A stretch of DNA of 64,000 nucleotides. Origin: Homalodisca vitripennis (lineage: Eukaryota > Arthropoda > Insecta > Hemiptera > Cicadellidae). Under the pieces are notes generated by a model. That model had not been told where the DNA came from, did not search any database, and worked only from the letters and a program-made list of their open reading frames with translations. The stretch spans positions 53,545,501 through 53,609,500 of the forward strand of contig NC_060208.1 in NCBI RefSeq assembly GCF_021130785.1, read 5' to 3'. Below, one piece after another: positions 1-13,344 of this stretch. How positions within the stretch are numbered: the stretch's first letter is position 1; every line of letters starts with the position of its first letter. Position numbers and translations under genes: made by a program.

Positions 1-1619
1 AAACATTGCAAAAAATGCAGTATTTCATAATGAGACTAACGTGAGAAATATTATAAATAATGATCTAATTTGCTTTATAGACGTTAAAAAGCAGTAGGTT
101 GGGGAATATTAAAGAATAAATTATAACTTTACATTCAAAACATTTATCCCGTTAGTTGCCCGTTGCCTTAACGGGTATTAAACACTAATAAGGAGTTAGT
201 TAAGGGCTGATAAATAATTAACATAAGCTATAAATAACATTTATGCTCTGATACTTCATCAGAGAAGCGTTTGCAGTCGGAAATTGGTTTGAGAGTAAAG
301 GCTTTAATCATGGCCACGGAAAGAAAATGGTTGAGTGTGACGTCGTTTGGTATATATCCCTTTTTGTGGGAAATTTCAATAACCGGTTGGCTTACGTGAG
401 TAAAACACGCTGTCACAGCCATTTGTCCAATCCTGCAGTTCAATGCGATAAATGTTTAAGATGTAAAAAAAAGAAAGCTTCTCTATATAATATTAGACTT
501 TAGGATAGTAAATAAATTAACCATTCAGTTGGTGACTAAAAATGTCATAGCCATTTACCGAACAAGTTGTGCAAAGCCCCCTCTCTACTGAACACGATGC
601 CAAAAGTTGCGCAACTAGAGGAAGACTTGTTACTGCATCTAAACCCGAATGGTGTACAGAAGTGTTAAATAGTGAGTAACATATTTTACCATATTCCGTT
701 TCAGAATGTTCAAAAACAAAATAATATTCTTTTATTATTCTGCAGTTTTTTGTAAACAAGGAATGATTATATTTGTGTATCAAGAAAGTTGTGCTCCAAA
801 TTGGTCGACATGATACCTGTATAAAAGTTTGATCGCCGGTTGAGATTTGGAGTGTGGGAAGCAATTGCCCCCTTCCCCCCGTAAAATTTTAAGAAAATAA
901 TCACTTCCTTACATCGATATTGCACGATCCATTCTAACTAAACCTGAATCCTACCATTATCTCTGTTGCTTTATTATACACGTGTCCTTGTGTATTTGTT
1001 TATCATATAATTGATAATAGTTCGCAAATTAAATGAAAATATATATAGTCATTGTACTAATGTTTTATTGCATTAACAAAATGCAATAAATTAACAAAAT
1101 TTACAATTTTGGGTTACTTCTCCAAACATAGACCGAGGAAACTCCAAGTAAACATAATAGAACACGAACTATAAATTATTGGAGAGTGTCTAAAAAGTAA
1201 GAATATTTATGCAAAGATGATTTTTTTCGTATAACAAGTTCTCTGTCGCACAGTTTTTAAGGGATTAAAATCGTAAGTTGTAATACGCTCAACAATGTAT
1301 TGTCAATATACATTATGTCAATACTTTTTAGGTATTCAGTTTTTTCAATACTCGTAGTTTATAAACATTAATACCGCTTTATTGTGAACTTAAATTTCAG
1401 CCACTTATAAACAATTGAGATTCAGAATTAGTATTATTACTGTAGTTCTAATTATATTTACACTTTTTCTTGTCCTAACTAGAGTTTGTGCACACTACCC
1501 TATACACGATATCCCCGGCTGTGGAGGGACATAATAAGATAAGTTTTCATAAATACTAACATTACCCTGTGTGTTATATGTACAGTATTCATGTTCTAAT
1601 GAGTTCTCTGTGTGTACAG

Positions 1620-1655
1620 GTGAGTATGTTGCTGACGGAGCGGCCGCCCTCGGTT
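1620..1655 (+). CDS. candidate small upstream exon (phase 1-1)
   Basis: A branch-point-like CTAAT and acceptor ctgtgtgtacag precede 36 GC-rich nt, then donor GGTT|gtaagt. In phase 1 it reads EYVADGAAALG and leaves in phase 1, matching the entry phase of exon a at 16188. The short length makes chance occurrence possible, and the peptide is not recognised. Confidence 0.3.
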
Positions 1656-2139
1656 GTAAGTTGCCTTGTTTTTAAGTAGTGTCCGATCTGGGTTACGGCA
1701 GTGGCAGTATACAGTAGTATTGAGCAATGGGCCGAGGTTATTTCGTGTACGCCTCTCATGTCTGGTCACATCCACATGCCTACTAAATTACTTGACTCGC
1801 GTTACGTCGTTTGATTGTGGCTCATTAGGCGTGTAATCAAATTAAATTCACTGTAAAATTGTAATTGCTGGTAATTAATATTTTTTTCTGTTTTTAAACC
1901 ATTAATATTCTCTCATAAATTATGTTCATGTGTTTCTGAATTCCTCATTTCTTGAAACAGTATTTCTACTTCCCTCTCTATATATGAATACTTACATTAT
2001 ATAAGTACTTATGTGTATACACAATTTATAGAAAGTACGCTTTAAAATAAATAAATGTATAATATTGCCACGATTTAGTAAAATTTCTGAACTATTAAAC
2101 TGTCCTCACTGTGGCATACACTCAAATGTAACAATTGGA

Positions 2140-2520
2140 AGGTATGGTGGCGCCATAGCACCTTGTTGTCCCTCCTCCAGTGGACGGTCTTTAGGTAACC
2201 TGTCTACGTTACCGACACCTACCATGCCACATGCACCTGTGAGGTCTGGGGCCTCTAAGGGCCCTGGCCGTGGCTGTAGTGGGGCCCTGTTTGTCCCCGC
2301 GGTGCCCCGTGGAATGACCCATCCCTCAGTCAAGTACGGACCTCCTTCTGCCCCCATACCCGGAGCCCAGGCACAGATTCCCCTGCGCCTCAGCCACAAG
2401 GTTGCCGAACCTGTGGTGTGGAGGCAAGACATATGCACCATTTCACTATTGCGCAATGTGAAGGCCGCGCCGTATGTTTACACGCCGCGCGTGCGCAAAT
2501 ATTAGCGCTCCTGTTGCGAT
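2140..2520. other. GC-rich block with open frames on both strands
   Basis: The block is far richer in G+C and CpG than its flanks. A + strand frame spans 2065-2505 (146 codons) with a Pro/Ser/Gly-rich sequence including SAPIPGAQAQIPLRLSHK; the minus strand is open over 2106-2456. A pyrimidine-rich acceptor-like site (tgtccctcctccag) lies at about 2180, and donor-like sites (TTTAG|gtaacc, CCT|gtgagg) follow. No family is recognised and no clear exon boundary agrees with caskin phase. It could be a CpG-rich promoter region, an exon, or a transposon fragment. Confidence 0.3.
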
Positions 2521-4623
2521 TGCCCTTTGACGGTTTTCGGGGATGTTCCTACAAATGATGTCAGCATTTTGAATCCTTATCCATCTTTACATTAGTAAAC
2601 ATTCAAAAGAAATCAAAGTGTAAGTATTTTGAAATCTCTTGTAAGGTTACCGCAAGGTCTAGCTTTAGAACCAGTACTCTTTGTTAGGATATCTCGTTAT
2701 GTAAGTAAACAGTTCAACCATTTCAATGGTAATTACTCACGGTAATAAACAGACTCAGAAAGCCCCAAGTTATTGTTCTAGGGAGGTAGCAACCGCGTAA
2801 ATGCGCAGCATCTGTAATATTGTAGATAGCAAAATTCTCTTGCATTAATTCCGAACACAGTTTCTTGTCTTCTCTGTAAACAGATCTTAGAGATCTTCTG
2901 TTTAATGTAACAGATTCGGCGTTTATTATGCAATGTTATCTGGTGCTTTCTTGGAATACTATTGTTTACAGTTGAATACATTTCGTACTTTGATTCTTAG
3001 ATTAATATGGAATCCGTTATGGGGCTATTCCGCTTCTTGATCTGACAGCAACACTGACGATCAGTTGTTTACTTTGGAATATCAAATTCAAATTGAAGCA
3101 GTTTCCTCTTTAATAGCAACTTTAATATTAATTATTTTTTTCATTTGAGGAAGACGTAATCACAGATATTTCTGTTAAAAGCATAGGAATTTATTTTGTA
3201 TTTCATAGACATACTGTTTAAGTCTAGACAATTATTGTAAGCCGAAAGGAACTGTTTACAGAAGATTTTCACCTGATTCCGTTCCAAAGTTGTTGTTTTC
3301 AGTCGTACGCCTCTTAAAAGTACACGTAAATTAAATGTGTATGGGGGATGATTGTAGTGGGTGCAAGTGGCGTGTTGCTAACGTTCGACTGTGTCCCAAC
3401 AACGACCAATAATTAAGAGCTCTAAAACAAATCTATAAGGGCTGAGGGAATCCTATAATTTAGTTTTTGGTCTGAAATACAAAATTACCAAACTATATTG
3501 TTCCGCTATATATAAATGTTTGGCTATATGAGAATATAAATAACCCTCGACAAGGTACAGTGTATATTAGGACCTCTGACCCCATGAAGTGTATGTTGAA
3601 AACATACAGATTTATGTGCAATATATATTATTTTAAGACTTAAATTTTCTTCTGATATTAAGAGAGTCCAACTAATCGGCCTCTCCAGAACGCGTCCCTC
3701 CCCCGCCCCCCAAAGCTTAATTGCTCCAGTGGAGCGAGCCGAAAGCTTGGCGATCCGCCAAATGTGGCAGTTTCTGACTGTGACAGGAACCGGAAATCAA
3801 ACTGCACTGAATCATCCTCTTGGGTTCCGATGTCATATCCAGATATCTTAATGTAACACGGGTTAGAAATAATAATTCGATAAGGCATCTTATTGTTTAT
3901 TCGTAAGAAGTTTCAAGTATCCACCTCTACTCCAGAAGTAAAGAAGTATTTAAAGGTGTGTTCGGTGGTATTGGTCAGAAAACTATTTGAAGAAGTAATT
4001 AGCGGTGGATGTACTATATCTGAAGTGTGTTATTTCCTTGGTTGTGTTTTGCTAGTCATTCCTAAAGATCGATTTTAAGAGCACGTTTTGTAACTAGGAA
4101 AATGGGCTATTGGAATAGTCAGCTTAAGCTTCCAAAGCTTTTTGTTATACGAAAATGTTTAGTCCATTATATCTCAGGGATTTTAGGAACATTTGTATAC
4201 GCCAGATTTAAATTACCATTGCATGAAGTATAGTCTAGATGTGTGCGTAAGGGGGTACCCGAATTAGGGTTTTGTTTATCATTTTCAAGGAATCAATATT
4301 AATTTGGCATGAAGTTTACTCCAAAGTATAGGAAATCTGTAAGTGTGAGTTGTCATTCCCCAGGGATCGATTTAGAAACACTTTTATTTCCGCTCGTAGT
4401 GTTTGCAGTTTAAAGAGAACCCTTTGTAACCAAAGAACATAAACAACTCGCATACTTCTAGAGTTACCAAAGGCATTCCTCGACCCTAAAGCAAAGCGAT
4501 TATGGAATAGTTGATGACTGAAAAATGTCTAGAAGTTGTCACAAGTATTCCATACACTTCCAGCAAACAGTACGCCCTAAAACTTCACTCGCTATGTAGG
4601 AATGCTAGCTGGTAGAAAATTAC

Positions 4624-4628
<5 letters not shown>

Positions 4629-4695
<67 letters not shown>
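4629..4695. repeat. (TA)n microsatellite, about 67 nt
   Basis: Uninterrupted TA dinucleotides. Confidence 0.97.
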
Positions 4696-4698
<3 letters not shown>

Positions 4699-6418
4699 CA
4701 ATGTAATCTATGTATATTTATGTAATGTAAATGTTCAATATGCATTTTGAAATTTTCTACTGCACCATTTTTGTGGGAAGTGTACGAAGAATAATTACAG
4801 CACGAGGAATGTTGGGTCGCCTCTTTGTGTCTCGATCTCACTGTCATCCCTGTGCAGTACCTGATACTACTCTGTTCAACGGCTACAAAGGACGATTGAA
4901 TCTTTTTTTTCAGGATATTGGATCCCACGACTATTCTTCATTTTCAGTGAGGTTTTGTCAAAGCAACTGCACAGGTCCATCCTGATCTGAATCCAAGGCC
5001 ATACAGAGCAGAGGCGTGAACTGAGAACACAATGAGCAAGGTGCAGCTCCGACCAGGGCCGTACCAAGAATGTATGAACCCCACTGGTGTACGGTCCCTG
5101 CTTTAATAGCAACGATTCTGCTTAGGTTTAAATAGCGGAATCGACGCAGTGGAATTTTCCCATCAATTAAACTATTTTAAAACTATTAAATTTTAGTATA
5201 CGAGTATTGCTGTCCTACACAGTACCGTTAACGATTTTGCTCCTAATATATCTGATTAATCTGAAGATCCTTAGTTCCGGTAACGTTGGAGCAATTGACG
5301 TATCCTAGAATTAGTTAGCCTAGCCTATTGTATTTTAGTCCATATCGCCCGCTTCCCATATTTCCTTTGAATGTTTCCCTTATTTCCATGTTTCCCTGGT
5401 GGAGGTGCTCTATATCATCATAATATTTTTGTGAGTAATAATTCTTTTAGGCACATTCATAATTTAAATGGCAGCGTTCAGTATTAAAACCTATACATTG
5501 TGTTCGCCTTGGGAAAACGGTTCGTGGATTAGGAGTTTAAATTAAAACAAAATGTTCTCTAGATTTTCAGTGGGCTCAATGGGCCTTCGGTCCGACTATC
5601 AGTATGTTTCATCTAGGTGTCTCAAATCGATTGTGCGAGATCAGATTATCAAAGAATAATGAACTCAACAATTCTGCTCCAGTCAATCTTTGAGAAAAGT
5701 TACAAAACATTTTCCTGAATTTTCAAGTACGGAATTTTAATTATCCTAATGTTGGGGTCCAACTAAAAAAAAATAAAATATATCATGTATAGAAATTTGC
5801 AAATTGTGACGTAAGCCACCGACGTAATGTTATTCGTCTTTACAAACCGAACAACACTTGTATTTGCATGTTTCCACTAGCTACAATAGCAGTATTTTTA
5901 CAATTCAGATGTGTTTTAAGCACCATCTAAACATTTCTTTAAAACAAATAGTTTTATCTACGTAAATTTGAGTCAATTAGCCACAATCGTTCAAAATTAA
6001 AATTAAACTCTTGGAAAATTTGTAAGGACATTTATTTAAAAAAATGTTGCGTTGCAAAGTAATCCAGAATGAAAGTTGTTAAACCAAACATTGAAAGAAA
6101 CATTATTTATCTTCACACGTGCAGTCAAATAGAACTGCATATTCTAGAAAGTATCGAAAAAGAGTGGCCGAATAAGAAATGTGAAAGATTCCCCAATCGT
6201 TTCATGTGCAAGTACCTACACCTTATGTTATAAAGTCAATATCGTTACAATTGTTGTAGTCAGTGCAGATACGAGGCTGTACGGAAATGCTCGTTCCAAC
6301 ACCTGACATTAACCTGTTCGTAATAAACTAAGTTACATCATTTCCGAGTAACGTTCAATTCACCTTTTTCTTGGAAGAAAGGGTTTAGGTAAAATATACT
6401 TGAGGTTAATATAATCAG

Positions 6419-6472
6419 TGGTATCTCCAAGAACCGCCTCCGCGCCTACCGCTGATGACCTTGACGGCGCAG
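6419..6472 (+). CDS. candidate small upstream exon (phase 1-1)
   Basis: The acceptor is ttaatataatcag and the donor is a strong GCAG|gtaggt. The 54-nt GC-rich segment is open in phase 1 and leaves in phase 1, reading VSPRTASAPTADDLDGA. Joined to exon a the junction codon would be GTG (Val), giving DDLDGAVGGMSRPPKP. It would also accept the 1620-1655 candidate upstream in the same phase. Confidence 0.33.
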
Positions 6473-6823
6473 GTAGGTCGGCTGTACCTCACCGTCATAC
6501 TCCGGTTACGCATCGATGACTGTGAGTCATGTCCTCGTGTGACGCACCTGCGTACGTAACACACGATGACGCAAACGGTTGACTTGTGGACTGTGACGAG
6601 GGAGTCATTAAACGATACAATCTTTGTTCTACAAAAGAAATAGGTGACATGAAATACAATGGAGAAAGGCTGGTAAGCGAGATATGTTAGGCGCTAATAC
6701 AATTTCAAAATAAATTCGCTCTACTTCTGCAAATAAGTTGCTACCCGGTACAAGACCTTGTGGATTACCTACGGGTCTGATGTATCATGATTAACAGGAG
6801 TAAACTAGCTTTAGTCTTTTGAA

Positions 6824-6931
6824 AATCTCGGATGTTAAGACAATAAGTTAATATTCAGTAATCTCGGATGTTAAGACAATAAGTTAATATTCAGTAATCT
6901 CGGATGGTAAGAAAATAAGTTAATATTCAGT
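6824..6931. repeat. 36-bp tandem repeat, 3 copies
   Basis: Three head-to-tail 36-bp units start at 6824, 6860 and 6896, each beginning aatctcggatg and ending attcagt. The first two are identical; the third has two substitutions. Confidence 0.95.
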
Positions 6932-9900
6932 ACCTACCGGAAACTTACAGATTTTGTGCTGCATTATGGACGTGTCAAAGATCGTATTTTGAAAAAAGCA
7001 AGTTTGTTATCTCAAATGCATTTTCCAAGCATCTCCAGTGATGGTTTATTATGTTGACACATTTAAGTAATTCGCGGCGTAAAGGTTAGATATTCTATTA
7101 TAAATGTATCTTTGCTTGTTATACTTATAGATCGTACAGTTCTTATAGTTTTCTATAAAATCATTATCTGACACTATAATTCCACAGTTCAATCGGCATA
7201 TGTGTAAACTCAGTTCCGTCACTATTGAGATGCGACTGAATGAATGGAAAGTATGCGTTTTATAATATTACATTCACCCGTCTTGGGAGTCGATGACCAC
7301 GGGGATTAAGAAGATGTAATGCCGAGTCAGGCAGTGGTACCGAGGACAGGTCTGTCGGAGATGCATCGTCAGACTGGACGGCGGCGGTTAGCGGTCGGCG
7401 GAAATCGCCCTTACTTCCGGTCGTAAGAGCTGATTGGTGAATTGCTTTAGCTGCCACATCACCGCGACTCGTGTGGCCCGTACGAGAGCCATCTCTCCGC
7501 ACAATCGACCGGAGTAGATCTAAAGGTTCGGTGTTACCTGCTACATACCCATAAACTGTATTGATAAATTATTTACTGATTTAATTAAAAAAAAAAAACA
7601 AAAAAAAAAACAATATTATTTCAAAGACTTTATTCTAGTATTTTATAGATTTCATAGTATGTGTGCAGTTTAGCCACATTTTTTTTAGACTGAAATTTCT
7701 TTTCGCATATATGCCTAAAAACAATGAAAGTGTTTCACAAAAAACGAATTAGTGGTATTGATTTTGTATTCCCACGAACAAACCTGTCTGTTCCCACCTC
7801 GTGCCCAGTGGGAGCCACCATAGACGCGTTAATCTGTAGATCGATAAAGCAGTCGCGGTTCGACGCCGCGTTACTCAAAAACTTTTAACAGCTCTCCGGA
7901 TCTGTTCGCGGGCTGCAAATATTTCTTGGCGATGTGGAGGAGGGGAGCGTCCTCTGGGTGTCCTTACGTGGGATACGTGTCCTGCGTTTGGCACACGTTC
8001 TCCTTAGTCCTCATTTCGGTGTGAGCCGATATTGTACAGGTGAATCTGAGGAAGTACCCTATATGGTGCTCGCTTGAATTTGCGACTTCTTTATTGAACC
8101 TATTGAACCCATAAAGAATGTTTCGCGCTCTTTGAGGTGTCTCATCAAGATCACTGATTTTGTGTCAGGAACTTGTCCTTTTTGACTTAGGGTCAGAACT
8201 AGAGTTATATGTTAAATAAGTGAATAAAATATGATTTCTCGATCCTCATAGTCTAGAGAAGGCGGTAGTCAAAAGTTATTTGTTTGTTGTTAGTGGGAGA
8301 ATTTTATCGTGGAAACTATTTTTTAATGTTCTTGATCTTTTGAGAAATTGGATATTTCAAGAAAATTGTATGAAATGTCATAAACTTACTTAGGATTTTA
8401 ATCAGGTAACAGGATACTTCACTCGTGTACCCGTATAAATCAGTGATATACACTTCCTTCAGTTTGATCTTGGATGGTATTTTGTTAAAATTTATATACA
8501 TATATTTATTTATAAAATATTTGTAACATTCAAAATTATAACAAGTACTAATCGTAATTCTATACAATTATTTAAGTGTGTGTGGGATGAAAAGCTCATA
8601 GTGCTTTCTAGAGTTTTGAAGGATTCGCTGTGCTAGACCACAACGCGGATGTAATGGTCTCTAAAGTCTGCAATCACCGCCTGTAATGGAGAAGCACAAT
8701 ACACAATGAATCCTTTTTAACCTTTCCCCAGCTGCAAGGATAGGCGGTGAACAGACAAGGGTGGGTCAGGTCACGTGACTCCAGTGTGAAGTCACCGGAT
8801 AACTCAGCGGTTACTACAATATTACGTACATTATGTCGTGCAACTATAATAGTTATCTTAGTTCAATGGTTCTTGCAAAAGCTGTTTGGAGAATCTCTGG
8901 GAGATGGAGACGTGAGATCATATCTCATTGGTCATAAGCACTATTAGGCCTAAAATGGCAAGCCACGATGAATTGCTTGTCTCATCATCACTGATGTAGC
9001 CAGAACATTGTTCAGTAGAGACAAATGCAATAACATTTTCAATTCTGACCACCTGATTTTAATCTGTAACCGTTGTAAAAAATTAAAAGTATTTGTTGAA
9101 AACAAATTTTGAAATTTGTGTTCCTTCAGTGAATCATTGTTCACAAATATTTAACTTAATACGAAATTCTCTTTGGTACCTGGTAGGAACCAGGTACTTT
9201 ACCTAAATTACCAGAAAACAGGAGTTTTACTTAAATGCAAAATATTTTATCTATTAAAATATATTCAAATACATAAAACATGTAAAGATGTAAAATTTAC
9301 TGTAGGATTATTTATTTTTTACATAAGATGTACCTTAAGTGCTTCTAATCAATGTAGGAGTACGTCACACCAAGTGTCGCTTAAGAAGGCTTCGATGAAG
9401 TTGCACGCGAATTTCCATCAGTCAAATTCCACGATTGGATATAAACCGTCATAGAATTCGTTGTTGTCTATGTAGAAATGAAGTTTCATGGAACATTTAC
9501 AGTTCAAAAATGTAATCTTTATCGAGATATGATACATCCACATCATTGTTCATTAAGTTAGGTTTCATAGCAATGTTTAAATAATAGAAATCTACTCACC
9601 AAATTACCAAAAGATGATGTAGTATGTATTGGGCTAGTTAGGCTACGTATGTTTGTTACGTGTTAACGTCTCGTATAATTGTGCTCAGTTTGTGTACATT
9701 CTGCAATTTTCCCGTTACCATCGTGGTTACCCATAAAATCAATGTAAAAAGGATCGCTAACGTCGAACCAAATCCTATGGATTAACACGCGGATTCGTGT
9801 TTTCTTGATATCGAGACAGACATACATGTAGGGAATTTTACAGTTTCTCGAGTGATAGGCTTCAGTAACGATCAGACAATTTTTATGTACTGTAATTGAA

Positions 9901-10460
9901 TAAAATAATATTCACATATTTGAAAGACCATGTTAGATACGTGTGGAAAGTGTTGATATGATATTCAACAATGATATACTTTCTCTATTCGTAATAAGAA
10001 GTTTTTAAATGGAACTAAAAGTTTATCACAAACATGCAAAAACTGTGCAAAATGAAAAGTTATAAGAAAAGGGTTATGTTAACTTACGATATTTGGCAGG
10101 CATAGAGGCTAGCGAGTTGTTTAATTAATACAGATTTCAGCCCTGGACAAAGGTTCTGTACTAATTTTGGGGATGGAGGAATTTGCTCTTTGAGTTTGCG
10201 TTAATTACAACATGAGTTAGCTGCTCCTAAGCCACGTTACCTGTAGGAAAGGTGGCGTTAGTGTCCGACGCTTTGATATGATAATATACTGTGTATTACA
10301 ATGGTAGACATTATGCCAACCGTTATTGTCGCGTTAGGGTTTGTTTATGTTGATGTTAACTGGTATTGGATTAACTTCGCTGGTACAGAGTCCGAGATCA
10401 GAGTTAATTATTACAATTACGTTGAATATGATCAGTTTTATAGTGTTTCTATATTTGAAT

Positions 10461-10825
10461 CAGGGCCGCATTTACAAATTCGGCGCCCCTAGGCCTACAG
10501 ACCAAAGAGCGCCCCCCCCCAGAGGACTCTGATTACACTGACGTAGAAATCCAGTAAATTTCTTAATTACGTAATTTTGATGAAAGATAATTACAATAGT
10601 ATCTATATATATATAGGAGTGTTTTGAATAAATAAAAGCAATGAACCAATGAATGAGTCAACGTCGCACCCCGGACCTAGTTGACCTTGGCCACCCGCCC
10701 CGCCGAGCGCCAACACCACCCGCCGCCGCAACTTTTTTCTTTTCTGTACTTTAAAATTTATGCGCCCCCTAAAATTTTGCGCCCTAGGCCTGGGCCTAGT
10801 GGGCCTATAGGGAAATGCGGTACTG
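10461..10825. mobile_element. hAT-type MITE with 8-bp target duplication
   Basis: The 365-bp element starts CAGGGCCGCATTT and ends, on the opposite strand, CAGTACCGCATTT. It is flanked by a perfect 8-bp duplication, ATTTGAAT (10453-10460 and 10826-10833). Both ends carry GC-rich inner sequence with CCTAGGCC motifs. Terminal CAG and an 8-bp duplication are diagnostic of hAT elements. The interior has no transposase frame, so it is non-autonomous. Confidence 0.9.
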
Positions 10826-11148
10826 ATTTGAATCCACCTAAAACTTCAATCTCAACCATCTTTGTTGTATAAAATGTAAAACTCATTACATTTAAAAAAT
10901 AATGACTTGTTTCAAGATAGTATCTTCTTATTGAATATTGATTTTGTTAAAATGAGAATAATACGTAAATTGTCTGATGTCGTTTTCAGAGTTGCAATAT
11001 GTTATAATGAAGAATACATTTCTCAATGAATATTGATTTTGAAAAAGCAAAACAAAAACCCTTTTCCGGTGTTGTAAATATACATCAGACAGCCAGTAAC
11101 ATTGAGTATCGCCTTGTTGTCTGACCGGTGACCGGTGTTCCCTGTACC

Positions 11149-11190
11149 AGCGAGGCTGTGGACAGGAAATTCCTATGTTGGACGGTGCGA
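11149..11190 (+). other. strong splice donor after a GC-rich patch; candidate 5' exon
   Basis: A consensus donor (GCGAAG|gtaagt at 11190/11191) ends a GC-rich patch that may start at an acceptor ccctgtaccag. An ATG lies 18 nt before the donor, but in its own frame it would terminate at the TGA overlapping the exon-a ATG. If this is a 5' exon it is more likely untranslated, with translation from 16196. Confidence 0.22.
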
Positions 11191-11555
11191 AGGTAAGTGG
11201 AGTACAATGATGTGCGAGGATAAGCTTATTCCTCGTGCTGTCACTACGCCGTGCTGAAGCAGACTTGATTTTACGGATTTACGCACGGTCGCGGCGTATC
11301 ATTATGAAATACGGATATTATAACACGTGATAAAGACCGACCACTTCATCGGAATGCTTGGCCCTGTGATTGAAATGTTACACTCTTTTTGGAATTTAGC
11401 TTAAACGCCTAAGTCTCCCTTATTTAGTTGCTTTAACAACTTCAATGTGTTTGGTAAAGCATATAAAAGATATTTCCAGAAAAGGATACTGAAATATAAG
11501 GTATGACTTTTCAACTGATCATTTTTTTAAATGTGTTTGAACCTGCGAGCAGTGA

Positions 11556-11935
11556 GATGAAGGATGCGATCATTTTTACACTAGACAATAATGTATCTAC
11601 TGTAGCAACTGTAATAAGTACAATAATATGTTGTCGTGGTCCCACCACACAACTGTGCGCTAACAGAGATATTGCCGTGGTCTCTGACCCTAGATAAGGA
11701 AGTCATCTATTATACAGTAGACCACGAAGATGAAGGATGCGTGACTATCATTTTTACACTAGACAATAATGTATCTACTGTAGAAACTGTAACTAGTACA
11801 ATAATATGTTGTCGTGGTCCCACCACACAACTGTGCGCTAACAGAGATATTGCCGTGGTCTCTGACCCTAGATAAGGAAGTCATCTATTATACAGTGGAC
11901 CACGAGGACATCAAGGATGTGTGCCAATCATTCCT
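11556..11935. repeat. about 2.2 tandem copies of a ~175-bp repeat with internal inverted repeats
   Basis: Units begin near 11556, 11729 and (partial, diverged) 11907, each starting with a gatgaaggatgcg-like motif. Each full unit contains a left gtcgtggtcc block and a right gtagaccacga/gtggaccacga block that are complementary, so each can fold back. The short open frames in each copy are just the repeat. Confidence 0.85.
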
Positions 11936-13231
11936 GCGATTGACACGTTGTCTCAAGTGATAGTGGTTGGTAGTGATAATACACTATTTAGTATGTAAAT
12001 ATTATAATTTACGTATATTTTAACAAAGTATTTTGAAACTATTTAGAAAACAACAAAAATTTAGTATTCGTGATATCTTTCTGCTTTTACACTGTTATCC
12101 ATCGCTTCATTTTCCCTTGTTAAAAAAAATGTATTTTTGTTGTTCACATTTATTCAGCCTACAAGATTTGGTGGTATCGTCATATAAGAAAAAAAACAAA
12201 TTCTTCCTAAAAATCCGTACCAACATGCGGAATATTCTTTATTCCTTTACATAGTAAATATACTAGAGCCGTTTTCCTGTAGGTAGTACATAAGATTACT
12301 GAAAAGTATAGATTAGTCTTGATCGTTGTTCAGGCTTCAAGGTCATAAATTAAGGTCAAGGAAATAAAAATTATCTTTTTTGTATTTGCATTTTTATGAA
12401 GATAGAGTTTGTTGAAATTTTAAAACTATTTGTTACATGTAGAAAATCATAACTGTGAGTGCTTTTGTTAAAAAAACTTTCTTGTCCAGAGAATTATGGG
12501 AATAAAGAAACCTAAAAATGTAAAAAGTAGTAAAAGGAGCAGTTTTTGTAGATATATATTTATAAATTCAATCAACCTGCCAAATTTGGTTAAACTGTCT
12601 GTTATGGTTATAATGACATTTTTACCAAAATAAATATTTAATATATTACTCTTTTTGTACGAGAATTTTTAGAGGGCCTGAGAAAGTTGTTATTTTGTTT
12701 CGTATCTCTTTTGACTAAAGTGTTGAGAATTTAGTAAAAGTGCTTACAACAGCGTTTGAGAAACTTCAGACTTGTGTTCAAAACAACGATAAAATGTAAA
12801 AAAAACTTAAATATGTATTGGATATTAGCATACTGTACGCATTTTCCTGTGGTTTAAGCCCTTTAGATTTATTTTACAGCCACGTGCATCCAAAGTTTTT
12901 TTAAACACTTTTTTGGTGTTCTAAAATAAATTTAACTCGATGTATAACGTTTTATAATTTCTAGGAAAACATTATTTTCTTCTTTGTATAGTACGTTCTT
13001 GGTGAGATCGTAAACACTGGAAATTCTGTAACTAGAATTTGACCACTAACATCACGTTGTTATTACGATTTAATCAGATGAAATACTGGTCTATAGAGCT
13101 TGGTGATCAGGGCATGTTTTGTCCTAACGCCTGATAAAACTAAAGAGCACTTAGAGCCGTCACACTACACTGCCAAAACACGTCCATGACAGGTATGAGT
13201 GGTGTACATGACTGTAGTATAGTAGATGTCA

Positions 13232-13344
13232 ACTCGAGTACTCGAGTCAGCAGCGGCAGTGGAGAGCTGGACAGATGTAATGAACAAACCCCGCGCAGTA
13301 ACATCTGTTTGCAGTTGTCAACAGCTGTTTGCTGCGAACAGCTG
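13232..13344. promoter_or_regulatory. E-box cluster with adjacent 16-bp palindrome (candidate enhancer)
   Basis: Five CANNTG sites fall within 73 bp: 13272 (CAGATG), 13302 (CATCTG), 13312 (CAGTTG), and two identical AACAGCTG sites at 13320-13327 and 13337-13344, 17 bp apart. Just upstream, 13232-13247 is a perfect 16-bp palindrome (ACTCGAGTACTCGAGT). CAGCTG E-boxes are bound by bHLH factors. Since caskin is a neuronal gene, a proneural enhancer is possible, but this is inference. Confidence 0.25.

Noticed and set aside
7260..7502. 80-codon minus-strand frame in a GC-rich islet
   Set aside because: No domain, no splice-compatible boundaries and no codon cue; the islet may be regulatory.
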